A DNA stretch of 64,000 nt, from positions 558,001 through 622,000 of the forward strand of contig PVNU02002353.1 of the NCBI GenBank assembly GCA_003013855.2, read 5' to 3'. Each line of letters opens with the position of its first letter. The stretch's first letter is position 1. Positions 23,180 through 34,457 of the stretch are shown piece by piece. The position numbers and the translations under genes were made by a program. The notes beneath the pieces are model-generated. The model saw only the letters and a program-made list of their open reading frames with translations, made no database searches and was not told the DNA's origin. Source of the DNA: Liriodendron chinense (Eukaryota > Streptophyta > Magnoliopsida > Magnoliales > Magnoliaceae).

Positions 23180-23350
23180 ATGAGATGCCAGTTGAGGCTC
23201 ACCGTGATGTTTTTGAGAAATCTACCCCGTTCATCTGTTTTGAGACCTCATTTGAGGACATGGCAAAAAAAAATTAGATGTATCCAAGACTCAATAGGGC
23301 CAAAAAAAGGGACATTTGGGTAAAGAAATGTCTACCGTTGAAACCCGGGC
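23180..23350. repeat. Foldback core fragment (left arm, 'gagaaatc' subtype)
   Basis: 'ctcaccgtgatgtttttgag' and 'aaatctaccccgttcatctg' match the left arm seen at 32640 and 26715. The right arm is missing; it runs into the next foldback copy. Confidence 0.6.
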
Positions 23351-23354
23351 CTTC

Positions 23355-23825
23355 TTGGGGCCTACATTGATGTATTTTTTATATATCCACACCATCCATG
23401 TGTTTTTCAATATCATAAAAAAATTATATAAAATACCTTAAGAAGATCCAAGTTTCGGGTGGACCACACCACTAGAAACAGCGATGAATGACCATTAAAA
23501 GCTTTTTATGGGCCACAAAACTTCTGGATCAAGCTGATAGTTGTATTTTACCTTCATCCAGACATTCTTGACATTATCAATAGGTTGGATTTCCAATAAA
23601 CATTAGGAAAACCTTACGATGGGCCCTTTGGACTTTTTAATGGTGAAGCACTCAATAACCATTGTTTCCTGGGGTATGGTCCACGTGAGAATTACATGTG
23701 CATAATTTTTTGGACCCCTTCCTAAAATGGTCTGGATAAACGGATGGACGGAGTGGATATGCAAAAAATCATCAATGTAGGCCCAGAATAAGGGTAGCAC
23801 CAACTAACTTGTTACCCGCGTAGTA
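23355..23825. mobile_element. Foldback element, GGTAACAAGTTAGTTGG right cap
   Basis: Inverted arms 'ggggcctacattgatgtatt' and 'tgggcctacattgatgattt' (right arm, reverse-complemented) enclose the core, with 'ggtggaccacaccactagaa' and 'cctaaaatggtctgga'. The right cap 'gggtagcaccaactaacttg' resembles the cap at 42165-42190. The left cap is truncated. Confidence 0.7.
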
Positions 23826-23849
23826 CGGGCGCTACTTCGAGTGGTGAAA

Positions 23850-24372
23850 TCGGATTGCGTACTGAGTTACGCAGTGTGCTCTTATAGTCCTGAATGAACC
23901 CTGTTGGGTCCACCATGAATTTATATAGTTTATTCACGCCGTCCATCAGTTTTCCAACTCATTTTAGAGGTTTGGAAAAAATTTGATACATATCCAAAGC
24001 TCGAGTGGACCATACCGCAGGAAACAACAGGAATTATGATTTCCACAATTGAAACCTTCCTAGGTCCCACAGTGATGTTTATTTATCATCCAACCTGTTT
24101 ATAAGATCACACAACATGGATGAAGATAAAACATAAATATCAGCTTGATCTAAAACTTTAGTGGCCCCCAAGAATTTTCCAACGGTAGATGCCCAGTTCA
24201 CACTGCTTCCTATGGTGTGGTCCACTTGAGCTTTGAATATGCTTCATTTTTTGTCTCAATCCCTAAAATTATATGGGAAAATGGATGGATGGAGTGGATA
24301 AAATACATAGATCACGGTGGGCCGCACAACGTTTACTCAGTATGCTAAGCGTGCTGAGTTACTAAGTACGCC
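23850..24372. mobile_element. Foldback element, GCGTACT(G/T)AG cap
   Basis: The left end 'gcgtactgagttacgcagtg' and the reverse-complemented right end 'ggcgtacttagtaactcagc' form a degenerate cap. The shared core lies between ('tattcacgccgtccatcagt' ... 'ggatggatggagtggataaa'). No target duplication was settled. Confidence 0.7.
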
Positions 24373-24384
24373 ATGTCATCATCT

Positions 24385-25205
24385 GCTTCCCACCTGGAAC
24401 TAGCGATGTGGGTGGGACCTGACCGTAGGGCCCACCTTGATATATTCACACCGCCCATCTATTTTTTCAAATTATTTTATGCCACAATTCAAAAAATGGA
24501 GGAGATGCAAATTTCAGGTGGACCACACCACAGTAAATAGTGGTCATTGAATGCTCAACATTAAAAACTTCCTAAGGCTCACCACAATGTTTATCGACCA
24601 TCCATCACCACCGTTTCCTGTGGTCCAAAACCATTGTTTCATGTGACATGGTCCACCTAAAATTTGTATCTTGTGATATGGTCCACCTGAAATTTTAATG
24701 GTCCATAACCACTATTTCCTATGGTCCATAACCACCATTTTTAATTGTCCATAATCATTGTTTCCTGTGACAAGGTCCACCTAAAATTTTAATGGTTCAT
24801 AACCACTATTTCTTGTGGTCCATAACCATTGTTTTTAATGGTTCATAACCATTGTTTCCTGTCACATGGTCCACCTAAAATTTGTATGCTATGACATTGT
24901 CCACCTGAAATTTTAATGGTCCATAACCATCCATAACCACTATTTCATGTGGTCCATAATCATTTTTTTTAATTATCCATAACTATTATTTCCTGTGACA
25001 TGATCAAAACAAATGGCTCATAACCATTGTTTTTAATGGTCCATAACCATTATTTCCTGTGGGGGCGCACCTCGATGTATGTACTACGTATCCATGGTGT
25101 CCATTTGTTTGGACCACTTGAGATTTGGATGTGCTTAATGTCTGGAAAAACATCCTAAAATGATCCGTAAAGACGAATGAACCGAATGATCTGTACATTC
25201 AATTG
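24385..25205. mobile_element. Foldback copy expanded by an internal minisatellite
   Basis: The left arm ('gggtgggacctgacc', 'cacaccgcccatctattttt', 'ggtggaccacaccacag') is normal. The right half is replaced by tandem copies of 'ggtccataaccattgtttcc' and 'tggtccacctaaaattt' units (24600-25065). A normal right-arm piece with 'ggaccacttgagatttggat' follows. Confidence 0.7.
24600..25065 (+). repeat. Minisatellite derived from the foldback right arm
   Basis: About ten alternating, imperfect copies of two phrases, 'aatggtccataaccattgtt' and 'cctgtgacatggtccaccta', with variable spacing of 22-50 bp. Both phrases occur once in a normal foldback element, so the array arose by local amplification. Confidence 0.8.
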
Positions 25206-26245
25206 AGTTAATTCAAACTTATCCAGAAATTTGTAACCGTTTTGTTCTCATTTTTTAATTGAACCTAATAGATATCTTATCCAAATTAAAAAATAAATAA
25301 ACTGATAATACATTTTTTTTTTTAAGATGCAACACTGCAAATTGATATCAATATATGACACATATCAACAGTTCATATAAAGAAAAATCAACACCAGGAC
25401 TTACAGAAGGTCAACCTGTCAGGACAACATTCTTACCAAAGAATGGTTCGATACACCATTGAATACATGGTCAAAATAAAAAAAAAAAATGATAAATTCA
25501 TGAATATCTTATTTTATCCTATTTTTTCATATTTTTTTGCTTAATTTTTTTTTTTTTTTTGACCGATACGGTCCGATACAAGCTGATATGACGATACGGG
25601 GCCCGATTTCAATACGCGACGCCGTATCATATCATTTTTTAGCGATGCTGATACGCCGACCAATACCAACATGTATACAATTGATTTATAGTAAGTCAGG
25701 TTTTCTAGGAGTTTAAGTATGAGCAGGAGTCCGATACTTTACCTAACGCTTAGTTTGCTATTTATATACATTGTAATTCCATTTTTAGTGATTCAATCAA
25801 TTAATATACAATTTATTTGGACTTTTTTTTTTAATATCTATATTTCTTCTAGTGGATTCGAGAAACCACCGGTGAGGAAGCCAGTGATCTGACCTCCCAC
25901 GTCCTCCTTGCCTCAATAGCACTCCGTGGCCCATCATGCTGTTGTACGTTTTGAGGTTTAACAGCTTACCTGTTAAGGCCCAATTGAGTCTTGGAATAGC
26001 ATGATTTATGAGGAATGCTATGATCTTAACGAGACAAATCAGATGAATGGATTGGGTGAAAGGTGAAACATAGACATGCACCACTGCTGGGCGTATGCTA
26101 AACTCAGGTCGTTCCATCCTAACTGTTTTTCTTATTGTTGGCCTACCTAAGTTATGCATCGTCAAGATTCCTGTGTTACAAAATGAAAGAGAAGCATTGT
26201 ACTTGATGAACGGGTTGGATCTCATCAATCTTCCACTGGCGGCAG
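25206..26245. other. Spacer with the second GATACG motif cluster
   Basis: AT-rich sequence. GATACG/CGTATC motifs cluster at 25560-25675, partner to 21345-21530. No supported gene. Confidence 0.45.
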
Positions 26246-26254
26246 GTATCCTCC

Positions 26255-26630
26255 GAGAAAAGTTTTGCTACACCCACGAGTTAGCTACGCTAGCTACACC
26301 GCGTGCAGCAATGACCGCAGCATGATGTATTGGTTATATCCACACCGTCCATCCATTTGATGATATCATTTTAGTGCATGATACCAAAAATGAGGCAGAT
26401 CCGAAGCTCAAGTGAACCCCAAGAATGTTTTAATGGTTAGCGTTCAACTCCCACTATTTTCTGTTCTGGGTCCACTTAAGCTTTCGATCTGTCTGATTTC
26501 TTTTGTCAGGCCATAAAATGATCTTTCTAAATGGATGGACGGAGTGGATATAACCAATACATCATGGTGGGTCATTACTACACCCCGGTGTAGCTAGCGC
26601 CTGACTCGTGGGTGTAGCAAAATTTTTCTC
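26255..26630. mobile_element. Foldback element, GAGAAAAGTTTTGCTACACC cap, 9-bp TSD
   Basis: The 376-bp element has inverted ends of about 95 bp. The left cap 'gagaaaagttttgctacacc' matches the reverse-complemented right cap 'gagaaaaattttgctacacc'. Both continue through 'cacgagt' and 'gctagctacaccg' into 'tggttatatccac' and 'ccgtccatcc'. A perfect 9-bp duplication GTATCCTCC lies at 26246-26254 and 26631-26639, pointing to Mutator-type transposition. The middle of the core is deleted, making it shorter than its relatives. Confidence 0.92.
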
Positions 26631-26699
26631 GTATCCTCCTAAGCAGTTCACATTAGCAGAACCGAAGTGGCCTGTGCACCCAGCAATAGGAAGTTCCTA

Positions 26700-26965
26700 T
26701 GGACATAAGCAACATGGAGCCCACCGTGATGTTTTAGAGAAATCCAATCTGTTCATCCGCTTTTTTAGACTCATGTTAGGACATGGCCAAAAAATAAAGT
26801 AGATAAAAAAACTCCAGTGGGGATGGAAATGACTATAGTTAAAACCTTCCTGGTGTCCACCGTCATGTTTATAGGCCATCCAAGCCGTTCATAAGGTCAT
26901 TACCACTTTTTCAATGGTTCAACGGTGGGCATTTAATCCTATTTGTGTGGCTAGCTTAAATTATG
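26700..26965. repeat. Foldback core fragment
   Basis: 'ggagcccaccgtgatgtttt', 'tagagaaatccaatctgttc' and 'ggtgtccaccgtcatgttta' match the left two-thirds of the 'gagaaatcc' subtype. It has no caps. Confidence 0.6.
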
Positions 26966-27379
26966 AATATGGTTTTTGTTCCGAAAATGTTCTAAATCTG
27001 AAATTGGTTGGAAGATTCTCAATTTTGAGGTTTTTCTCAGAAAGTCAAGGAAGACCATTAACTCGTGTGAGGGTTTTGAGCTTGTGCTAGGGTCATGATA
27101 GTGGAAAATAAAAATAGTTTAAGATTTTTATTATAAATTAATAAATATTTCTAAATTTTAAATACATATTAATATAAAAAAAATATTTAATGTTTCTGCT
27201 ATTTTATGTTTATACGGCGTTCTTCGCTACAAAGAGTACCATTTCAAAATTTGCAGATATTTTGACGACCTCACAACTGTATCTTTCTCATATCTTTAGC
27301 AATACCATCATATATATTTTAAAATTCGTGGCAATATTTGTCCCACTGCATGCACATACAATTCATACCATCTAAATGG

Positions 27380-27910
27380 GGGCGCGGTTTGGGTGGATCT
27401 CCGGATCCACGAGTTCGGTGGATCCCAAACTGTGGGTCCCACTTTGATTTATGTTCCTTACATCCACACCGTCCATCCATTTTCACACCTCAATTTGGTG
27501 CATGATCCCAAAAATGAAACGGATCCAAACCTTAGGTGGACCATACCATAGTAAAGAGTTGTGATTGAATCCCCACCATTAACAACTTCATGGGGGCCAC
27601 TGGAATGTTTATTTTTCATCCTACCTGTTGATAAGGTCACAAGCACCTGGATGAATAGACCAAACAAATATCAGTTTGATCCAAAACTTTTATGGCTCAC
27701 AAGAAATTTTTAATGGTTGATTACCACTGTTTCCCGTAAATATGGTCCACATGAGATTTGGATCTGCGTTAATTTTTTAATCTTGGCCTAAAATGATTTT
27801 TTTTCAAAACAGATGGACCACGTGGATATAAGGTACGTACTTCAAGGTGGGCCCCACATCAAGGATCCCACCCACCTCGGTGGATCCGGGGATCCACCAA
27901 AGCGGCGCCC
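27380..27910. mobile_element. Foldback element, GGGCGC(G/C)G...GGATCC cap
   Basis: The left cap 'gggcgcggtttgggtggatc' pairs with the reverse-complemented right cap 'gggcgccgctttggtggatc'. Both then read 'ccggatccac' and run into the core ('acatccacaccgtccatcca'). The 531-bp element has the complete core. Flanking 'tctaaatgg' and 'tctacctag' give only a weak target-duplication signal. Confidence 0.82.
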
Positions 27911-28044
27911 TCTACCTAGAATGTAGGTGACAGCACGCCAAACAATCCAAGCCATTCATCATGAGGTGTATATGCCATTAATTTCGATGTCCTTGCCCAG
28001 AAGTAATCGCTGAAATAATGGAAACTGGTAGAGGGTCAGAAAAC

Positions 28045-28086
28045 ATGACTCTTTCTTCTTCTTCTTCTTCTTCTTCTTCTTCTTCT

Positions 28087-28136
<50 letters not shown>
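28045..28136. repeat. (TTC)n followed by (T)n tract
   Basis: About 13 TTC units run into about 45 T residues. On the minus strand this reads as a long poly-A tail and could be the 3' end of a retroposed sequence lying to the right (28137 onward, with a minus-strand AATAAA-like context near 28163). The open frames across it are homopolymer artefacts. Confidence 0.8.
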
Positions 28137-28141
<5 letters not shown>

Positions 28142-29372
28142 CAAAAGGTGAATGTAGCTTTAATAAACATTGGCCCACCTGTCTGAGTGTCCATGAGCTG
28201 CCAGGGATTCTACATAGTATTATCCTTAATTACCTTAGATTTTTGAACCAAGCCATTCACCAAGCCATTCACAGAGTGGTATCCTATGACGGATTGAATT
28301 TCCTATGTATTTGCCAAGCTAGCATATGTGTGTCGTCTACATGAGCTACCTTATACATTTCGGTCCCCTCCAGCTCCGTATAATTTTTGGGTTACGCCCT
28401 ATCAACAGGGGATACAGCTATCGTTGGTAAAGGTATTTTGTATTTGTTGTCATGGTTATCATCATTGGTGTTTGTGTTGCCTTCTTCAGGTTCTTTTTTG
28501 AAGCTTGGGCTTCTGTTCATGGATAGCATTTGAATGTAGCCAAGCTCCACCACCTTAAATTATCATTCCAGGTGTCCTATATGATATCTCTAATAGGGCT
28601 CACATCGATGAACTCAAGTGGCTCTATAAACCTATTTAAGTCTAGCCCAACTATGTCCCGATGGATGTCCTTTAACGGATCAAAGCAGTGATTTTAGCCT
28701 GAATGCACCGTGGATCAATTCACACTGTTAGGATTCATGAGGCTTCTTGTTCGTTATGCCAAGCTTGGGTGTTCTTGGAAAAGCTCATGTTCCCTCTTTT
28801 TCTTTTTCTTTTTCTTGTTCATTTTCTTTTTCTTTAAGATTTTTCCTTTGAAATTCCTCGCAATCTCATGTACTTTTTGTGAAGTGTGCAAATCCAGATG
28901 CCTTCCCTCATCTGTGAGCTTCCTTTGTTGTCCAAAAATTCTCTGCCTGCTACAGTTTTTCTTTCAATTATCTTGCTTTAGCTCATGTGCTCCCATTGCC
29001 CACTGGTGTGAGATCAAATCTGTCCATCCAGTGGGTCACTGTGATCAACCTACCGAGCGCGCACACGCATGTATGGAATAATGTCCACACTTTCGTGGCT
29101 TTTTCCGTCACGATGGAATCTTTTGTTTGTCAGTTTTAATTTGATTTGATTTAAACGTGGGATTGCCTCATAAGTAAATTTATGTTTGTCTTGTAGCCGT
29201 CATTAACCAAAAGAAGCTTGAAATTTATAGCAAGTTAGGAATTGTAGAATCAATTAATGGTTAGGGAATCAAAAGATTCCCCAACTCATTTCTGGTGGGT
29301 CATTAGATGGTATTGGATGTTAAGTAATGGATGGAACTTAGATTGATATCATTTATACATGGTTGTTACTTT
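28137..29372. other. Unassigned non-coding stretch, possibly a retroposed 3' region
   Basis: It follows a poly-A-like tract on the minus strand. I see no recognisable domain in six frames; a weak purine-rich Lys/Arg-coding minus-strand segment at 28780-29000 is not convincing. Confidence 0.3.
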
Positions 29373-29374
29373 TG

Positions 29375-29378
<4 letters not shown>

Positions 29379-29439
<61 letters not shown>

Positions 29440-29457
29440 TTGTTTTTAGTACACTTA

Positions 29458-29507
<50 letters not shown>

Positions 29508-29530
29508 TTGTTTTTAGTACACTTAGTGTA
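29379..29530. repeat. Two (TA)n tracts each followed by the same 26-bp phrase
   Basis: (TA)n at 29379-29436 and 29460-29503 are each followed by 'gtattgtttttagtacactt' plus 'agtgta', a tandem duplication of microsatellite plus flank. A (GT)n(GA)n tract lies at 29597-29632. Confidence 0.85.
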
Positions 29531-29595
29531 CGAGTCACGCCGTAGAACTCGGGATTAGAATGCGCACTTACTCTCCAAATTTCGGGTCATAATAA

Positions 29596-29632
<37 letters not shown>

Positions 29633-29768
29633 GTCGTTACTAAGAAAGAGAAATGGGGCCATTAGAGAGAGAGTGGTGCATGTCAAGAGGGACTTGCAAC
29701 TGTTACCTTTATTACTTTTGATAAAGAATCCATGTGAATCCATTTTGGATTCTTTCTAGAGAGGTTTT

Positions 29769-29954
29769 TTTTTTTAAAAGAGGTAATTCTTTATTGCATT
29801 AGTCAGTCAACTCACACACCCTGTTAGTGCCGCAAGACACCCACCCGGTTAATCACACAAAGCGCCCACTGACACTGTTAGCGCGTCTCGAACTTGAGAG
29901 CTGGCTGGAGAGGCGCCCGTGGCATGCCAACCAGCCTAGATAACAAGCAAGAGA
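29769..29954 (-). mobile_element. tRNA-derived SINE with 17-bp target duplication
   Basis: The minus-strand element starts near 29954 and ends in poly-A (T-run at 29765-29773). An A-box-like 'taggctggttggca' (29925-29938) and a B-box-like 'agttcgagac' (29883-29893) indicate a tRNA-derived RNA polymerase III promoter. A perfect 17-bp duplication CTTTCTAGAGAGGTTTT flanks it (29752-29768, 29955-29971). Confidence 0.9.
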
Positions 29955-30019
29955 CTTTCTAGAGAGGTTTTAAATGGGTTTGGATTAGAATGAAATTCAA
30001 ACCACTTCAATTACATGCT

Positions 30020-30025
<6 letters not shown>

Positions 30026-30093
<68 letters not shown>
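30026..30093. repeat. (TA)n microsatellite
   Basis: About 34 TA units. A second simple repeat, (AAT)n, lies at 30259-30300. Confidence 0.95.
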
Positions 30094-30098
<5 letters not shown>

Positions 30099-30257
30099 TA
30101 TATGCTTCCAAACACACCCACTTCTCTTGTTTTTTCTTAATTCATACTAAAGACATTGTCAAATGATCTCTTAGTCAAGACGAGTATACTAAAAGACTTG
30201 TAAAATGATAAAGCATGAGGGATGACAGGCTGAAGCATTGACCTTGTCAGATCGACA

Positions 30258-30300
<43 letters not shown>

Positions 30301-30640
30301 GAATAAACAATTAATGGTTTGACTAAGATATGGCTCATGTCATAGGAATAAAATTTCAAAATATTCTAGCATGGCCAAATCCAACTATCTAAAATGAAAC
30401 TTATGATTATTTAGATCTTCTAATGGTCAAGTAGTAATTTTAAAGAATTCTGCAACGTAATTTACCCAATGAAAAACAGTAAGAATGAATAAGGGAGGGC
30501 TAAAGCTGATGAAGCAAACAAAAATGGTGAGTCGTGGGTTCACAGGACCAACCACGGTGTAAACAACTATCATCTTTGAGAGCATCATTGAAAAGAGTCA
30601 TGCGTTCATTAATAAGCCAGCCCCATGTAGGAATATAATT

Positions 30641-30880
30641 TTAGTGGAGAATGGGGACATCATTCCGAACATATAGGAGGGAGAAGGCAATTGCAAGTGT
30701 ATTGAAGTTCAAGAAAGCTTTGAAAACAAGCCGGTTTGCGAGTATTGCAGTTCCAAGACCTCCATTGTCATTGCTGTTGCTATTGTTTCCAAGACCTCCA
30801 CTGTCATTATTGCTGCTATTATATCCTCCCAGCATTGTGAAAGTTGCAGCAAAGGTGATTGTTGTGATCAATGTCGCCAT
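30641..30880 (-). pseudogene. Decayed PGG-domain exon of an ACD6/ITN1-like gene
   Basis: The minus strand reads MATLITTITFAATFTMLGGY, the core of the PGG domain (first transmembrane helix and PGGY-like motif). A low-complexity insert of Asn/Ser/Gly with a visible internal repeat (GGLGNN..) follows, then LANRLVFKAFLNFNTLAIAFSLL, matching the conserved second segment. Stops precede it ('SFL*', 'V*IIL') and no ankyrin exons lie upstream. It cannot belong to the exon at 15956-16352, because on the minus strand that exon lies downstream of it. A relic of another family copy. Confidence 0.65.
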
Positions 30881-30954
30881 TGTTGAGAATAATTCAAACC
30901 TGTTGAACGTTGCTGTCCACCAACAGTCATAAGAATGTTTGAAGTTTCATTGTT

Positions 30955-31380
30955 TTCTCTCTGTCAGTTGTAACTGAATTGAATGTGGTCAAGCCACATG
31001 TCAGTTGCTGATTAATTCTTTTAGCAAGAATCTCTCAAGTGCTAGTTTAGGTGTCTACGTTTTATCGCTCATCATGTTTATAAAAGAGTCTTCTATGTAG
31101 TGTAGAAGAACAGAAAATTCAACATACTCGGCTATCCTATATTTTAAAAAAAAAATAGCCCTTATTGTTTTATGTGTATTATTTGTGAAATGTGTGTTAT
31201 TTGCGATTGAGTTGCTGTTCCTCCAACAAATTTGGTATTAGAGCTTGGTTCTACAATAATATGGAGCAAGGTAAAAGGTAATGGCAACCACAAGTAGCAC
31301 GGTAAGTGTTAATCAAAATTTTGTTCTCATTTTCAAAGGAGAAAATCAGTTAATTTTTTACTTTTTAAATCCATTTTCTC
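30955..31380 (+). mobile_element. Copia fragment: 5' LTR end, primer-binding site, start of gag
   Basis: 'gttcctccaaca' ends an LTR-like region near 31229 and is followed by 'tggtattagagc' (31232-31243), one base off the tRNA-Met primer-binding site. A gag start follows at about 31281 (ATGGCAACCACAAGTAGCAC; later 'FKGEN' is readable). The LTR start is unclear; a TATA-like 'tttataaaag' lies at 31078-31087. The rest of the element is missing or unrecognisable. Confidence 0.6.
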
Positions 31381-32199
31381 CTAACAATCTCCCACGAGTT
31401 AAAATGATAAAAATTGACGAAGAAAAAATTAATTGGTTAAACCAGTGAAACGAAGTGCATAAGTAAAGGTATCTTAAAGATTTGAACCTTAATTAGTGTA
31501 AATGTACTTGGTTTGTTTGGTGGTACTAACATAACTTTTTGAACTAACCCCCTACAATGACAACTCAAACATATCACACATAACATTTCCGAGCAACTTG
31601 AATTTCTTAACCCATCATGTTATGACCATAGTGCTTTATCTAAGTTTTATTAGTGCTCTAGAAAATGTTCTAGTTCTCATAGAAAGAAACCTCACTTCTA
31701 TACTCATATAGGTGAGTCCATCAAAGATATACCTACAACTTAGCATCCCACTATATCATAGTTATGAAACTCATTAAGGATATGGTCCAATTTATTGTAT
31801 TGATGCATCATAAGAATGGGGTTCTCAATTTATTCATATGCAATGTTAATATCAAATCACTTAAAGAAACTTGTTGTTACCTATTGGACCTATTTATTAG
31901 AATCTCTAGTTATATATTTTGGGTTTCCATTGCCGGTGATTTACTTAGATGAGACCCAATCCGATTACTCTCGATGTATTCATCACTAACTCTCTAACTA
32001 ACATTTTATTCAGTGGATTAGCTAGATTTTCTTTGAAACTCACAAAGTCAAGTGCAATTATCTTATCTTAAATTAATTGCTTGGCTAAATTATGGTTAAG
32101 ACATAGATATCTAGATTTCTCATTATATAGGTCATATTATTTTCCTTAACTACTATAGCATCTTGGCTATCACAATGTAGCCTAATTATTATTACAGGT
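31381..32199. other. Unassigned AT-rich stretch after the copia fragment
   Basis: Probably internal retroelement debris. No domain recognised. Confidence 0.3.
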
Positions 32200-32560
32200 T
32201 TACACCACATAGGTATATCTGAAAGAAAAAATTTCAACCATTCTACTTCTTGACCTGTAGTTATAAGAGCAATAAAAACTTAAAAATGAAGCAGAAACAA
32301 ATCTAAAGTAGACCATACCACAAGAAACAATAGTCATTGAATGCCCACCAGTAAAAACTTCTTCGGATCCACCATAATTTTTATTTATCATCCAAATTGT
32401 TAATGCAGTAATACAGACCTTGATGGAGGGAAAACATAGATATCAGCTTGATCTCAAACTTTTGTGCCTCATAAAATTGTTTTTAATGGTCAATGACCAC
32501 TATTTCTTGTGGTGTGGTCTACTCATATGTGGATATGCATCATTTTTTCGCCATGGCCTA
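32200..32560. repeat. Foldback core, caps lost
   Basis: It contains 'accataccacaagaaacaat', 'agcttgatctcaaacttttg' and 'cttgtggtgtggtctactca' in foldback-core order. Left and right caps are not recognisable. Confidence 0.65.
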
Positions 32561-32577
32561 CATCAAGGTAGGCCATG

Positions 32578-33122
32578 AACATAAATTGCCTCGGAGAGGG
32601 CGAGGCAAGAAGATCCTACACTCACAAGCTAGCTAGGTGGGAGCCATCGTGATATTTGTGAGAAATCCACCTTGTCCATCCATTTTCCTAGCTCATTTTA
32701 GGTCATGAGACAAAAAATAAGGTGGATCCAAAATTCAAGTGGCCCCATGAGAAGAAAACATGCGGAAAGAGATGCCTACTTTTGAAACCTTTCTAGGTCC
32801 ACCTTAATGTTCATATGTCATCCAAACCATTAACAGGGTCATTCCCACTGGTATGACCTAAAAACACAAAAAACCTTAGCCTGATGAAAAACTTGTATGG
32901 CCTATGAATGTTTCAACGGTGGTCGTTCAATCCCGCTTCCTCTAGTGTGGTACACTTGAGCTTTTGATCCACCTCATTTTTTGTCTCATGTCCTAAATTG
33001 AGCTGGAAAATGGATGGATGGGATGTATTTCTCACAAACATCACGGTGGGCCCCACCTAGCTTCAGGCAATTCAGTTGATGAGTGTACTGGCCTGATTTC
33101 TGCCCTAGGCAATTTCATGGTG
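32578..33122. mobile_element. Foldback element, AAATTGCCT(C/A)GG cap
   Basis: The left cap 'aaattgcctcggagagggcg' pairs with the reverse-complemented right cap 'aaattgcctagggcagaaat'. The arms then share 'tacactca' and 'gctaggtgggagcc' and enter the core of the 'tgtgagaaatcc' subtype. The full core is present. Yet another cap sequence unrelated to the others. Confidence 0.78.
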
Positions 33123-33544
33123 GACCATCCTTTTGGCTGAGCTGAATGCCCTATAGACATGATATATTGGGAATTTTCTGCGAGTTGGGCAATACTTATT
33201 CTTTATGTGGTCAGTCTGTGAATTAGGGTTTTATAATTTGGAGTCCAAGGAGAGGAGTTGCTTGGTAATATGTATGGACTTATGATCGTTCATGGCCTTT
33301 CCCTTGGTTATCTAAACCATTGATTTAGTGAGCTCCTTTTTGGTGGGTTCATGGTGCAAGCGTTCTTTCCATTAGGTGATCTCACCCATCCAATGAAGGA
33401 ATTTTGGTTGATTCGTTTGAATTTCACTGTGGGACGCACCCAATCATGGAGCATGGCTGATGTTTTATATTGACCTGATAAAGTCCATTAATCATATATG
33501 ACCTGATAAACTAGTCATATTATTTAAGTAAATTTTTTTTTTTT
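33123..33544. other. Spacer, nothing recognised
   Basis: Non-coding AT-rich sequence with no clear element ends. Confidence 0.35.
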
Positions 33545-34140
33545 TTTTTTAATTCTTGCTATGAAATTCTCTACTGTTGTAGCTTCTCCATTCCTTTAAT
33601 AGTTTGTAACATAGTATTTTATAATTTTGTGAAATGTTTAATTAATTTTTTATATAGAAATTTATATGCTATTTGTTTGAAGAAATACTTCAACCAGAAC
33701 CCTCTTTGGAAGAAACCATGCTAGCAGTCCTTCAGTTTGACACGCTGAATGGTTGGATGAAACCAATGGATTCTGTCCTTACAAGAGGTAGATTGGTAAG
33801 ACTTTTTTCCCCTCTTCATTTTTATTTACCTGTTAATCCATACTTCAACTTAATATAATCATATCGTTTTTTATCCTTTTGTAATTCAGAAAAATATATT
33901 CTTATGAATATTAAATTATAGTTATATTCTTTCAAATGCTTTAAATTCATGCTATGAAAATATACTGCTACCTTCTCCATTCCTTTTATCCATACCTCGA
34001 AAGGAAGATAAAAGTATTTTAGAGTTTTGTAAAGGGCTTAATCATTTTCTTTATACAGACATCTGTTTGTTAATTGTTTGAAGAAATGCTTCAACCAAGA
34101 ACCTTTTTGGACGAAACCATGCTACCGGTCCTCTGCTTCA
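33545..34140 (+). repeat. Tandem duplication of a possible exon with its upstream intron
   Basis: The segments 33545-33735 and 33950-34135 align: 'gctatgaaa' ... 'cttctccattccttt' ... 'gtttgaagaaat(a/g)cttcaacca' ... 'gaaaccatgcta'. Period about 405 bp. The first copy stays open as EEILQPEPSLEETML...GWMKPMDSVLTRGRL and ends at a good donor (AGATTG|GTAAGA, near 33797). The second copy is frameshifted. I do not recognise the protein. Confidence 0.55.
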
Positions 34141-34457
34141 ACCAAGAACCTTTTTAGTCATTATATGGTTGTAAGAAACAATTGCTGGACCATTGTCTGA
34201 ATTCACATTGATTTGACAGCTTTATTTGCTTGGTCATTGACTTTCCTTGTTGAATGTGCATTGTGGACCATTTTTTGTTTGAAGGCCATTAATCAGATGG
34301 TCAGCATCATCTTATCAGATCTGAAACGTGGATGTTTTATATTGATTTTAGAGGTCACATGTATGAAAACTTGTGGGCTTATTACTCATCTATTCATATC
34401 AATGTGTAATTATTAATTGTCTGCGCATTTTAGCGTCTAATCTCTAACTTGGTGCAG

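Noticed and set aside
28018..28344. Open frames with poly-Ser/Phe or poly-Lys
   Set aside because: Created by the (TTC)n(T)n tract.
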